From contig NC_084761.1 of the NCBI RefSeq assembly GCF_028858725.1, positions 31,340,501 through 31,404,500 of the forward strand: 64,000 nt of DNA, read 5' to 3'. Below are positions 23,811 to 36,075 of this stretch, in pieces. The translations under genes and the position numbers were made by a program. The notes beneath the pieces were generated by a model. The model did no database searches. It was not told the origin of the DNA and was given only the letters and a program-made list of their open reading frames with translations. Source of the DNA: Colius striatus. Lineage: Eukaryota > Chordata > Aves > Coliiformes > Coliidae. Position 1 is the first letter of the stretch, and each line of letters opens with the position of its first letter.

Positions 23811-24897
23811 GTAAATAAATCCCTGTATTTTCTTTAAGGAAAAGTTTTTCTGACTCTTATGCTTTATGAAGAACGATCAAAGGAGTATCAAAGGTTTTGG
23901 GTAACATAATACAAATATGAGCCTTTTGTAAATTCAGAACTACTTCCTTTCATTACTATGTTCCAAAGTTCATAATGACCAGTTTCAGCACTGATTCTTC
24001 TCAAATCACAGTGGAATCTAACAAAACAAATTGAGACTTAGAAGTGTCAGGTACAAGTGAGTTGATCTTCAAAATTTTATTTCCATCTACTTGAAAATAT
24101 TAGCAGTACTACACATAACAAACTCCATAGTTTGGGAGTTTCAGTAGAAATCCCCTCTGTCATGTGTATCTCTAAAAGTAATGGTACAGCTTGGCAATAT
24201 GGCGTACCTTATTTAGATTAACAAATTACTTCTGATAAGAATAGCAATTAGCCATTTCTTTTGTCCATTAGGATTACCATGGAGTTCAAACGCCATTTCA
24301 GAAACCATTTCAGACATTTCAAATGGCAGTTTGTCCTCCAAAACTAAGTATAACTCTATATCCTAGATGGTTATTAGAAACAGTATTCATAAAGAGTGAC
24401 TTCACAAAATGTTAACCTTCTCAGCTTTAGAAAACTTTAAAACATTACACAGTTTTAGTTAAAACAATTAAAAAATAATTGTTAATTAATTTTCATTAAA
24501 ATTAATGAATTATTAATTAATAATGAATGAATTAAGATTCATTTGAGTCTTGTTTTAATTTTTATTTATTTAAAATCTGAAGTAAAATGTGGGTTTAATT
24601 TCAAATGAGTGCTTTTATGACAAATTTTGTAGCTGTCATACATATCTAATTGAATGCAAACAAAAAAATACATAACAGAAATTCAGTTCTATAGCAGCTT
24701 TGGGGGCTTGATTAAATCCTAAGAAGAACTAATAATAACAAAATAGAATGATAACTATCATTGTATATCTTTCATTGTCAAATTAATAAGAGTACTGATT
24801 TTGGAATAGTTTAGATTTTTTTTTTCTGGAAAGAAAATAGTTTTATATCAAAACCATATCTTTAATATTTACAGCTGTAATTAAAAATACAAACTTA
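23811..24897. other. Unique AT-rich stretch
   Basis: It includes a very AT-rich, low-complexity part at about 24468-24540 built of overlapping TTAATTAA and ATTAATGAAT words. Nothing coding is seen. Confidence 0.5.
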
Positions 24898-24980
24898 TCA
24901 TAGAATCATAGAATTAATGAATGGTAGGGGTTAGAAGGGACCTTTAGAGATCATCTAGTCCAACCTCCCTGCCAAAGCAG
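24898..24980 (-). mobile_element. CR1 3' tail, lineage A (outer part of a nested pair)
   Basis: The 83 terminal bases of a minus-strand CR1: 'tcatagaatcatagaat' at the left, then 'ttagagatcatctagtccaa', up to '...ccaaagcag'. The same element resumes at about 25249 after a plus-strand CR1 inserted into it. Confidence 0.92.
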
Positions 24981-25248
24981 CTAGTAACAGGACAAGGGGT
25001 AATAGGGTAAAGCTGGAACACAAGAAGTTCTACTTAATTTAAGAAAAAACTATTTTACTGTGAGAGTGATGGAGCAGTGGAACAGGCTGCCCAGAGGGGT
25101 TGTGGAGTCTCCTTTTTTGGAGGTCTTCAAGACCCTCCTGGACATGTTCCTATGTGACTTGATCTAGGTGGACCTGCTTCTGCAGGGCTGTTGGACTAGA
25201 TGATCTCTAAAGGTCCCTTCCAATCCTACCATTCTATGATTCTATGAT
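24981..25248 (+). mobile_element. CR1 3' end inserted inside another CR1
   Basis: A plus-strand CR1 3' UTR of 268 bp, from 'ctagtaacaggacaaggggt' to the octamer tail 'attctatgattctatgat'. It splits the minus-strand CR1 whose pieces are at 24898-24980 and 25249-26628. It is lineage A ('gatgatctctaaaggtccc'). Because it interrupts the other copy it must be the younger of the two. About ten bases of the host UTR, present in the 12.1 kb copy, are missing at the junction. Confidence 0.93.
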
Positions 25249-26628
25249 CAGATCACACAGGAATTCGTCAAGGTTGGTTTTGAAGACCTCCAAAGACGGA
25301 GACTCCACACTCTCCCTGGGCAGCCTGTTCCAGTGCTTCATCACCTTCACAGTAAAGTAGTTTTTTCTTATGTTTAAATGGAACTTTTTGTGTTCCAGCT
25401 TCTTCCCATTACCCCTTGTCCTGTCACTAGATACAACAGAAAAAAATGAGATGCCCCAGCTTCCTGACTCCACCATATAAACATTTGTAAGTATTAAAAA
25501 GAGCCTCCCTTAGTCTCCACTTCTCTAGACTAAACAGCCCCAGTTCCTGCAGCCTTCCCTCATAAGGAAGATGCTCCAGTCCCCTGATCATCTTGGTGGC
25601 CTTGTGCTGGACTCTCTCCAGAAGTTCCCTGTCCCTGTTGAGCTGAGGAGCCCAGAACTGGACACGGGACTCCAGATGAGGATTCACCAGGGCAGAGTAG
25701 AGGGGGAGAAGAGGAAGAAGAACCTCCCTTGACCTGCTGGACACTCTCTTCTTGATGCATCCCAGGATGCCATTGACTTTCTTGGCCATGAGTGCACATT
25801 GCTGGCTCATGTTCAGTTTATTATCAACCAGGTCTCTCTCTGCAGAGCTGCTCTTCAACAGGTCAATCTCCAGACTGTACTGGTGCATAGGGTTGTTCCT
25901 ACCCAGATGCAGGACTCTACACTTGTTGAACCTCATGAGGCTCCTCTCTGCCCAACTCTCAAGCCGATCGAGATCCTGCTGAATGGCAGCATAGCCTTGT
26001 GGGGAATCAGCCAGTCCTCCTACTTGCTGTCATCAGCCAACTTGCTGAGGGTACATTCTGTCCCCTCATCCAGGACATTGATGAAGATGTTGAATAAGAC
26101 TGGCCCCAGAATCGATCCCTGTGGAACTCCACTGGCCACAGGCCTCCAACTCGATTCTGTGTCATTAATCACCACCTTCTAGGCTCTGTCATTCAGCCAG
26201 TTCTCGGTCCACCTCACCGTCCACTCATCTAAGCCACACTGCCTGAGCTTTCTGATGAGAATGTTACAGGAGACAGTGTCAAAAGCCTTACTGAAGTCAA
26301 GGTAAATGGTATCTGAGGCTCTCCCCTCATCTAGCCAGCCAGTTATGCCATCATAGAAGGTATAGATTCACCAGATTGGTCAAGCAGGATTGCCCCTTGG
26401 TGAATCCATGTTGACTCCCCCAGATAACCATCTTTTCCTTCATATGTTTAGTGACAACATTCAGGATGTTATTCTGTGACCTTTCCAGGGATGGAGGTGA
26501 GGCTGACCGGCCTGTAGTTTCCCAGGTCGTCCTTCTTACCCTTTTTGAAGACTGGAGTGACATTAACCTTTCTCCGGTCCTCAGGCACCTTGCCTGTCCT
26601 CCATGATTGTTCAAAATGATGGAGAACA
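25249..26628 (-). mobile_element. CR1 LINE, lineage A, main body (outer element of the nested pair)
   Basis: This continues the minus-strand element from the 3' UTR ('cagatcacacaggaattcgt') through ORF2 to its 5' truncation at about 26628, just after 'catgattgttcaaaatgatg'. It is closely parallel to 12180-13525. Together with 24898-24980 it is about 1.46 kb. Confidence 0.95.
25427..26628 (-). pseudogene. CR1 ORF2 reverse transcriptase remnant
   Basis: The RT begins at the 5' truncation. Translated blocks in order: 'NYRPVSLTS' (about 26495-26525, frame-broken), 'GSQHGFTKGQSCLTNLV' in 26629-26351, '[16 protein letters not shown]' (about 26090-26140) and the catalytic box as 'LADDSK' (about 26025-26045), followed by a stop. 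The C-terminal region is open for 169 residues in 25936-25427. It starts [15 protein letters not shown] and passes through 'LNMSQQCALMAKKVNG' and '[20 protein letters not shown]'. Frameshifts between the parts prevent an intact protein. Confidence 0.93.
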
Positions 26629-26875
26629 AATTAATTAATGATGTACAACAACTTTAAAGCTATGCATCCCACAGTCCAAAGTTATTGATGGATTCTGTCT
26701 AGATACAACTTTAACTCCTCACACTTGGGAACAGTAACAATGTAGAAATATAATGGCAGCTACAACCACCCCATATCTGGGAAATAAAATTCTTTACCTC
26801 TAGATATAGATACATTACAGGCCAAATTTACAGTGCATAAAAATATGTAGCAATATTTTAAATGAGGATGTTTAC
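26629..26875. other. Short unique stretch
   Basis: AT-rich, between the CR1 5' truncation and the candidate exon. Nothing else seen. Confidence 0.4.
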
Positions 26876-26969
26876 CAATATTGTAGTGCAGCACGTTTCT
26901 AGTTTTCGATGCCTGTCCAATTTTATGCATTAAATTATTTATTCTCTTCATTTCTTTCATTTTTCCGAG
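26876..26969 (-). CDS. Candidate internal exon (94 bp) of an unidentified gene
   Basis: On the minus strand 'acttcttccctttctag' (acceptor, ending at 26970) is followed by 94 open bases and then the donor 'gtaaac' (26870-26875). The peptide begins LGKMKEMKRINNLMHKIGQA and ends in VLHYNI; it is basic and helix-like, and I do not know it. It enters in phase 0 and leaves in phase 1. It therefore could not be joined directly to 18039-18164, which starts in phase 0; another exon would be needed between them, or the two are unrelated. The frame stays open past the donor to 26760, so openness alone is weak evidence. Confidence 0.33.
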
Positions 26970-28357
26970 CTAGAAAGGGAAGAAGTAATATCATATAATT
27001 AATTAACTCCTTATGGACCATAATCAAATGTCCTGCAGATGGATGCAGAACACTATATGCAAATATTCTCCAATCTACAGGTCAGATTCACAGTGTTCCT
27101 TTGAACACATGAGATAGAAAGTTTCTAGGGAGCTTTCAAGAGTATTGTTTCCATAGGACATTTTCACTCTGCCACTTGCTACTCTGTCCGTCTCAGAAAT
27201 AGAGATGCAAAACACCATGGATGCCAGCAGAGTACCACCCCGAGCCTGGCACCATGCACTGCAGGTCACTGGTACACACTGGTACTTGCTCTATACATAC
27301 ATACAGCCTCTTATGCGTACTCTTTTCATGTTGTATATACTGTTGTCCTTTGCTTCCTTTTTACTTTAGTTACAGAAGGCATCAATAAGCTGACTTAGCA
27401 CACTTCCTCTGAGGATATACTGACAAGAGTAAATCAAATATAAATCTATTGAAAGTGAGAAAAGTCTTGTGTCATCAATTCAGTATATATAAAAAGAGCA
27501 AGGAAAAGTCAAATCCAGACATTTCTGAAGACAAGAAGCCTTCAAGATTGAGAATAGTGTGCTTTCGACATTACTTTTCATAGGGAGAAGATGGCAGAAC
27601 AAGATCAAAGATTTGTACAGCTGTTGCTCAGCACTGTTACATGACTATCTCTTCTCCCTACATATTCCACTGTAACCAGGGAGAAAGCCAAACTTTTAAA
27701 ACCATCAAGTTCTCTCATTTATTGATTTCACTCGGGTCAGAATTTGTCTTTATAAAGTCAAATTCTTTCTACATTTGACTTAACTTTCTTTAGTGGCATT
27801 ATCCTATCCTCTCTCACAAGCTAAATAATCTGAAAAATATTTGCAATCCCAATGCAAGAGTTATTGTTTTAATTCTCAGATGTCTGATAAGTATTCCTAA
27901 AAGTGCAGAGACATTGTCCATAAAATAAATCAATCTTTCAACAGAACAATGTCAGGATTTGACATGTGCAAACATGGGAACTTTCAAAGTTGCATGTTGG
28001 GATCTTTTTTGTTTTGCTTTAAGCTGACTTCTACCACAAATTCATTCTGCATAAAGTTCTTGGGTAAGCCACCTTTTTGTTGTTGTTGTTTGTACCTATC
28101 AATCTAGGCACAGTATCTATTTAATCAATGACAACAATTCAACTTTGTTGTACACAGCTTTCAGTTATTCACTGTTTGTTGTCAAGACTAATGCATGCCT
28201 ATCAGTTTCTATCAATGCACAGTGAGTGAATATGACATTGCATTTTATCCCAATGTCATCAGGTTCAGTATGTAAGGAAAGCTCAGAATTGAGGTTAAAT
28301 CATAGTGCCCTAGACTTAGATTTACATGAAGGTGCTTGGAGGGAGGGTTCAGGGGCT
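26970..28357. other. Unique sequence
   Basis: AT-rich. A less AT-rich patch at about 27150-27280 has no recognisable feature. No repeats supported. Confidence 0.4.
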
Positions 28358-28409
28358 CTTTCATAGCACTCTTTCATAGTGCTATGAAAGCACATGCTGC
28401 ATGTGCTTT
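28358..28409. repeat. Two adjoining perfect palindromes (hairpin/cruciform-forming)
   Basis: First hairpin: arm CTTTCATAGCACT (28358-28370), seven-base loop, arm AGTGCTATGAAAG (28378-28390), 13 bp with no mismatch. Second hairpin: AAAGCACATG (28387-28396), loop CTG, CATGTGCTTT (28400-28409), 10 bp with no mismatch. The two share four bases. CTTTCATAG is also present as a direct repeat in the first loop, giving an alternative 9-bp hairpin with a two-base loop (28371-28390). Its origin is unknown; a templated replication slip or an old transposon end are possible. Confidence 0.9.
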
Positions 28410-28517
28410 ATTCCTTGGACACAAAGAAAAGTTTTAGTATGTTTATTTGGGGCACAGAGGACCCAGGTAGAGTGCCTTGGTGTAAAGAATGATACTTCTG
28501 TTTTTTCCCTCTCTCAG

Positions 28518-28534
28518 CAGTCCAGGACAGAGAG
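28518..28534 (+). CDS. Candidate microexon (17 bp, or 14 bp)
   Basis: A very good acceptor, 'ttttttccctctctcag' (ending at 28517), is followed after 17 bases by a very good donor, AGAG|gtaagtgc. Using the second AG (28519-28520) would make it 14 bp. Microexons of 3-27 nt occur in neuronal genes. The piece is too short to judge coding potential, and no neighbouring plus-strand exon is known here, so chance is quite possible. Confidence 0.22.
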
Positions 28535-31433
28535 GTAAGTGCTGTATGCTGGGTATACTTTGTTTTATCTCTGCCAGAGAGGCGATATTTTGCTTAAACC
28601 CGATGTCTTATGCCTTTCCTGACTAAGATATTTTTTACAAGTTAGTTCACAGGGCTTTTGTATCACAACTGTAAGCTCATTCTATTGGCTTGCACTAAAT
28701 GATAACCTTTCTCTCAGTTGCAGAGATCATAATTAAACTAACATTAAATTTCTATTTTAGAAAATCACTGTGGCATAGTCTTAATGTATTGGACCAGGAT
28801 AGCTTGAGGATGCTCACATAGGTTCAATATCAGACAAAAACCTATCAATATATCAACTTCCTTTCATTATTTGTTGCAAAATTTCAGTACAGTGGGTAAA
28901 ACAATCTGGATTGCTGAGATTATCACTGCTGACTACACTTCCAATTCCTTCAATAAAAGGTGTATTTAGTAACTGTCATTTCAAGCATAAATTATTCCTA
29001 TTGTTTGATATGCACCAAGCAAAAACTGTATCTCAGACTGGATGCTTTTCTTTGATTCTTTTTTTTTTAATTATTATTTTAATTTTTTTTCTCCAGAAAA
29101 TCAGTAAAGTCATCATGCTAATTGAGGAGAATATTTTGGAGAAATGCTGTAGGGAATTCTAATAGAACATTTAATTACCCATCATTAAAATAAAGATGGT
29201 AAAACTCATTTAGTTGTAGCTCATGTAGTAGTTAAGGTATGGAAAGCATAGACCATAAAGAGTAACCCTTCCTTTTCCTGTATTTCTAACCAAAATCTAT
29301 GAGAATCACTGCTCAGCAACTAATGCAGGTCATGTAGAAACAAGAAGCTAAAACAATAAGATCTATGGCCACCTCTGGTTTGAAAATTTGATGCATGAAC
29401 CGCCACTTGATGCAATATAGAACAGGCCTTCTAAGGTTAAATCTCAACTTGAAATGCAACAATTCGTGATACTTTTGCTCTAACTATAGAGAATGGTGGA
29501 TTCCGTGTAAAATAGCTTAAAGAATAACATCTGATTCTTAAAGAATAAAATCTGATGACAGATTTTCCAGCTCCCGGACACCTTGTTTATTCAGTAGAAA
29601 TCCTTGTGTTTTGCTTGCACTGGCAAATGTATGCAAAGATGGTCATAACAAAGGCAGTTCTGGAGTACACAGTACTTGAACAGTTATATCAAGTGATCAT
29701 ATCGTTACACTATTCAGTACAACACAGAAATTAAATGGTCAGAAGTTCATTCTTTGTCATGAATGTCATACTTTAATATCGTTCCTGTAGCCAAATCAAT
29801 TTTGTGTCTAAATAAATATACTTATCAAATCTATTGTGATGTGACATGGATTAATTCATGATTTGACACAATGTGCTCAAATCTAGTCTCCATGAATATG
29901 AACACCGTGAATGTACTGTGGTTCATCATAATAGTGCCTTGTATGGCATAGATTTGAAAGCTTACTTTGAACTCCTTGAGGTTTTATAGTGTGAGCGATT
30001 ATTACAAAAACAATAATGAGAACAAGAGCAAAAGGAAGAAAATAGGATCTTCTGGCAGGATGCAGCAGTAGTTACTTTGTCTCCTCCGTCTACCATTTCT
30101 CATGATTTTGTTTCAAAACCATCCTTTCCTAATCTGGCTTCTTAGGGTTGGTTGTTTTTTGAAAAAAAATCACTTCTCTTACATAGAGAGTTTCCTCCTT
30201 TGTGTTTACAGCTTGGTTTTCAATGCAGATCTCTTTCACAGTATGAACTTTCCCATTCAAAGCTCCATAACTCATTTCTCTAATTCTATGCCTATCTCAC
30301 ACATATCCCATAAAGGAGACGTTCCCAGGGTACTTAAACCAGCTATAGGAGTCAAAGTTGCCTTCAGGCTCAATCTACTATAACACAAATTTAACGGAAA
30401 AACTATGAGTACTTGCCACAACCTATGGTATTACCATGACTATTAGAGTTGCAAAATCAGAATAACAAATAAACAGAAATTCTCATTTCCCTGTCTCCAG
30501 TAACAAAAAAGAACAACAAAAAACCCACAAAATCCCTAAAACAAACAAAAAGCCACTCCAAAACCAAAAAATCTCAACTCCCTAAAAAAAAAGAGTTGTT
30601 GAAGTGACTCGTCCTTGGGAAAAAGGAAAAAAAAATCTTCTAACTGACAGGGAAAAATAACTTTGGTCCAGTCAACATTTATAATACTGATTTTACAGAT
30701 GCAAATTCGTTTGAGAACTACAAATCTGAGAATTTTTGGTCTTTTTTATGTTCTCAGTACAACAATTACAACTTTGACACAACCAAGTATTTAAATGCAA
30801 ATACTACTGTATCTATTAATAACTGTGTCAGATGTTTGCATGTTTTAAATGCCCAAAGTTAAAACACTGTTGATCCTCTCTTAATTCAAAGCCAAGCTAC
30901 TTTAATGAAATTTCTGTGTTATTTTCCAATAGCAACATGCTTAACTTAGCATATTTTTTTTCTAGTATGAAAGCATATATTTTGTAATTATTTTTTCACT
31001 ACCTAATTATCATTTCCATGAAATTGTCTGTGAAATTAGTGGGCATAAAATACTTTCTGCAGTGCCTAAGTGGCTTACAAAGGTACATCTCATTTTCTGA
31101 AGAGACTTAAAAGCTCAGATCATACTGACGTTCTGTAGGACAGAGACTTCCAAATCACTCGAGCATTTTGATCAACAGCAGCTGATTCAGAACAGAAAAT
31201 GTCATAACATTCTGAAATCTCACTGTTTGACAGCCTGAAATCTCTCTGTATCTAAGAAGTTCCTGTATATCATTGAGCTTTAGACTAAGCCCATCTGTGA
31301 ATTAAAACAACATTTTTATAGACAGTCTGATCATTTCCATTCGAGAGCTGAAAGCAAGCCCTGCTCTTTTTACTCCAAATGCTAATTAATAGCATATATT
31401 ATAGTTATAAATTTACATTGCATGATGTCTAAA
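28535..31433. other. Unique AT-rich sequence
   Basis: Contains T/A-rich tracts (29059-29092) and an A/C-rich stretch at 30500-30600. A 93-codon plus frame at 30102-30383 has no recognisable features. No repeats supported. Confidence 0.4.
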
Positions 31434-31508
31434 TCATAGAATTATAGAATTGTTTCAGTTGGAAAAGACCTTTAAGATCATTAAGTCCAATCATTAATCT
31501 GACACTGT
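31434..31508 (-). mobile_element. CR1 3' tail, lineage B
   Basis: On plus it starts 'atcatagaattatagaattg', then 'tttaagatcattaagtccaa', then 'tctgacactg'. This is the last ~75 bases of a minus-strand CR1 with the lineage B tail (cctttaagatcat). It is older-looking than the lineage A tails, with the octamers mutated. Confidence 0.85.
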
Positions 31509-34500
31509 TGTATATATACAAGAAAAGCTTAAGAGAAGACATAAGACAAACCCCAGCAAGAACATTTGTAAGCAATACCATGGGGGAAGGCAGTTAACTA
31601 TGGCAATACAGTTAAGACCACTCAAAAAACCCAAGAGTTTGAGTCGTATCAGAGGAACATGTCTGTAATTGCCTCTCTGATCCACTTCTGAGCTGGTCAT
31701 GACTCACATTTATTTGTCTGTTAACATCCTGAAATGCAGTTACTTTAGCAGTGACTTTATCCTTGTACCTTAGCAAGGCAGAAAAAGATGAAACAGTGTT
31801 AGAACTGCAGATCACATTGCTCTTCAGATCAGGTGCCTTGTTAGATTCTTTGTCTGAAGTGACTTAAATTGGCTTAAACCTAGCTCTGTTCTGGTTGGAC
31901 AATTCTCAGTCCCGTTTTAAGCTTTTGTGTCCTAATTTTATGTCTTGACAATTCCATCTGGCCATTGTCTCTATAAGCTAACGTAACAAGTAAATACTTG
32001 GAATTCCTGAAAAAATAGAAACAGAACAGGATCTTCCATCATTTTACAAGGTTTCTAAGCAAACATTTTGTGAATTGTTAGTGTTACTGCCAGTAGATGA
32101 TATCTGTATACCGCAGTGTTACTCTTTTTGAGACAAAGGCTGGGTTACTTTTTCCAGAGTTGGTTATGCTGATCTCGAAATTATTTCAGAGATGTTTTAA
32201 AAATTTAGGTAGCAACTGAAATCATGTGAGGCTTTTAATTATTCAATTTTCTGATATATCAATGCAATAAAAACAGTTCAAATTATTGATATAAAGTTTC
32301 TAAACTATGATTATATACTACTTATATATTTTCATAAAACAGCTATGGACTTGTGTGAGAAAATTACTACTACAAACGAATATGAATGATGGATAAATCA
32401 AAACTTTGGAGTTAATTGTTTTGTCCATAGTCCACAGCTGATGAATAATTGTTCATTCTGACTTACACTTTGTCTGAAAGATGTGTGCTTTCATGGCTAT
32501 CTGCATTGAAATGAAATAAATTCAGCTGTTCATACCACAATTCTGAATGGCTTGGTTATATGGATTATTTTAAAAAACTGATAGCATAAATTTTATATCT
32601 ACTTCTTTCCTCTTCTTCTTTTTTGACATTAAAAAGAAAAAGCTTTTTGGCAAAATGCTTTTCACAGAAAGTGTTTGCTTTTCTTAGGGACTTGGAATTT
32701 GCCATTGAAAAATCAAATACATGAGCACATCCACATACACCCACCTACGCAAGAGTAGTTTTCTTGTCACAAAGAATGTCCAGGCACAGTTACTCTCTAA
32801 TATGCTTGCCTCAAAGTATAGATAGGGTATAAATCAAATTTAGTATTCATGGTAGATCCATCTTGGCAGAGTCAATGTAACTGTGATACAGTCCTCCCTG
32901 TAGATATGAATTAGTGGTGGAAATGCTGGCACATCATTAATGATAATATCCCCTCTTCTCCCAATTCCAAGATCATAAAAATGTGTTTCTATCTTACTCC
33001 CATGTAGGGAGCTCATCAATCCTCAAGAGACTGAAGTTGGATAAATTAACTAAAGGATTTCCAGGCTTATTTTTCAAAGTCTTCTATCAGGGTTCCTGAA
33101 TAGTTTGAGTATGGTCTTGAATAGTTAATTCCCAAATCTTTGTTGTTTTATCAGATAGTAGATTTCCAAAGAAGTCTGTCTCTGTTCTTCAGCTGGCCAA
33201 CACTATTTCTTGTACATTTCCATCCCAAAAATATGTTTCTAATTAAGCCACATAATAAGAGTTTCCTGTGAGAGGAAGAGAAGGGGAAAATAAGTAGTGT
33301 TGAAAGGTGTAATTTTATTGAGTTTAGCCTCATTCTCTTTAAAATAAAGAATATAGAAACAGGAAAAAATTCCCAAATCAAACATGTATATGTTCTGCAA
33401 TGAGATCTATAGAGTTATTTGTGACAAGTAACAGAATTATCCTTCTTTAAAAAAATTAGAAGATCTTTTAGTGAATTTTTTTTCCACCATTAGTAGATAG
33501 AAAAAAGACCAGAAATGTTTCTGGAAGGGAGCTTCCTCTCCTACAGGCTATGAAAACTTATACTGGAGCATTAAGTTATAAAATGGATTGTTGTTTCATT
33601 AATCTGTTCTTACAGAGGCCCCTAAGAACTGGAAATAGAGTTAGTCTGCTGGGTAGGAATTTCCATGCTCTGGGACTTTTGAAAAGATAGTGACTCTAAA
33701 TTAGCTTTCTACTATCCTGGTTTTGCAATCCTCTAGTCACCTAGCAACTGTTAATATATTTCTACTTTCCTTGTCCTTTGAAATGCATTTCATAAGTAAA
33801 TCAGCAGATGCCAGCCTTACTTAAAAAACAAAACAAAATAAAACAAAAAAGACAAAAAAGATGTCTCAATGCTTAAAGATCTCTTTTTGTGAAACATGCA
33901 GCGTGATCTCTCTCTCTTCTTTTTTTTTTTTTAATTTCCTCAATGAGTGTCAGTTAAATAAATATGTTTAAATTATGTTAGGTTTGGTTTTGGATTTACC
34001 ACAGACAGAAAATTCATTCCAATCTGTCTGACAGTGTTTGGAATAGGAATTTGAAGAACAGAAGTTGTTGCCGTTGTTTTCTCGACCAAAAGGCAAGCTA
34101 ACGGAACTAGCTCATTGCTTGTGTGTTCATGAATAACTCAGTCAGAACACAGTGTAACTGGAAAAATATCCTTTTGGCTGACGCATCTCCACATGTCATT
34201 CCAGAGCCAGAAGTTGACAATGTCAACATGAAAATACTGCTCTTTCTTAAAACGTATTTGTAAATGAGAAATGTTGTTATTGACACAAAAATACACACAC
34301 CTCCTTTTGAGGGGTGTTTTATTATTATTTTTTAATCTTTATCCATTGAGGCAAGTTCCAAATTTGTGCCTTGTGATCAGAAAACCAGTATTTTAGGTCC
34401 ATCTTGCACAGTACCACAAGTTAATTAAAAAAGTTTGTATGGGACAACTGTAGGCCCTGCCAAATTCTGCAAAATATGTCCCATATGTCATATTCCAGGT

Positions 34501-35558
34501 AAACTGTAAACTGACTCATGAGCTGCCCGTTAAAATGTCATCAAAATGTCTGACTTGCAAGAACTATGCCATTAAATTCTGTGCTTTGCCATTCAGTTAT
34601 CTCATTGGGTCATGATGAATATATTAACCGTTGCAAGATATAGCCAAGTACAAAAAGAAATGTAATGTTACGGCTTAGAAATTTGGAAGTTATAATAAAT
34701 ATTCCCTTGAGAAATTATTACAACAGGAAGACTCTATCTCTTTCTGGTAAGATGCAACTTTTGTATTATGCAGTAGATAATATCTCTTATTCATCCAGAT
34801 AAAAAATTAAAAGAGAGTCTTAAGCATGGAAGCTGTTTCTCAGGTGGAAATAGAACTAGTGTAATTCAAAGCTAAGTACAAGGGCTGAACAAACTCATGA
34901 GCTTTACTTGATAATATTAAATAGAATAGTGGAGAAAAATATTAATCTTTCCAGAGAATTTTACATTTGGAACTTGATAATTGCTATAAGGAATGTTTTC
35001 TTTTATGTTTTGTTTTTATCTTTTTTTCTCTAATCATCTTCAAAGAATAGGGGAAAATGTCTCAAATAGTTCTGCATCATCTTTGATATGCCCAGGATAC
35101 ATATATATCCTTAAACAAGTTCTACCTTAAGTAAGAAATCCCTGAGATAGGTTATCTCTTTCCATTGTCTTCAAAGGGCTTATTTTAAAATTTAAGTACT
35201 TTGCAAACATACAGCATGTAAAAAAAGGAATTCTAGAAGGCAGAAAAATATTTTTGTGTACTACAAGGTAACATTACTTATATTAAGGTTGCCATTCTGA
35301 TCGTAGAAGACTAGAAAAATGCTTTGAGCTATATTCAGTAATAGATGCCATCCTGTCCTTTTCTTTCAGTTATAGGAATTAATTAATCTTGCACCTTTTT
35401 CTGTTGCTCCACCAGGCAGAATTCCTTTCATTTTTTGACAAAATAACTTTTGAACATGTGTAAAGAAGCTAATTGATATTCCAGTCTTCTTCTATGTTAT
35501 TCCAAAGCTTCTATTCTGCCACTGTAGTATTATAATATTTCTGTAATCTTTGATCATT
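31509..35558. other. Unique AT-rich sequence
   Basis: About 4 kb with no supportable gene or repeat. It includes a pyrimidine run (33908-33932). A 63-codon minus frame at 34107-34298 is not flanked by usable splice sites. Confidence 0.4.
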
Positions 35559-35972
35559 ATGCAGCTGGTGAGAGAGACAATGAAGGAAGGCACTTTGCTG
35601 GACCTGGTATCTGTGAACAGAAAAGGTCTTGTGGGAGATGTAATGACTGGAGGCCATCTTGGGCATAGCAATCATGAAATTATTGAATTTCTGATCCTCA
35701 GAGAAGCAAGGAGGGGAGTCAGCAGAATTGCTACCTTAAATTTCCAGAGGCCAGACTTTGACATGTTTAGGAAGTTAGTTGCCAGAATCCTTCAGAAGTC
35801 AGTCCTCAAATGCAGTGGAGTCCAGGAAGGCTGGACATTCTTAAAGAAGGAAATCTTAAAAGCACAGGATCAAGCTGTCCCCATGTGCAAGAAGATGAGC
35901 CGGCAGGGCAGAAGACCATCTTGGCTAAACAGGGAGCTTCTGCTGGAGCTTGAAGAAAAAGAGAAAATCTAA
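35559..35972 (+). pseudogene. CR1 ORF2 end of the endonuclease domain and start of the linker
   Basis: A 140-codon open frame starting at 35550. It carries 'MQLVRETMKEGTLLDLVSVN', 'GLVGDVMTGGHLGHSNHEI' and 'IEFLIL', the C-terminal end of the CR1 endonuclease. Where lineage A at 14.0 kb has SDHEMVEF, this copy has SNHEIIEF, so the conserved aspartate before the catalytic histidine is now asparagine. The linker follows, with 'RPDFDMFRKLV' and, near the end, 'SRQGRRPSWLNRELL', up to a stop at 35972. Confidence 0.92.
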
Positions 35973-36075
35973 CCTTTGGAAAAAGGGTCAGGCAGCTTAA
36001 AAAGACTGCAAGGATGATGTGAGGTAATGCAGGGAGAAAATTAGAAAGGCCAAGGCACAACTAGAACTTAAACTG

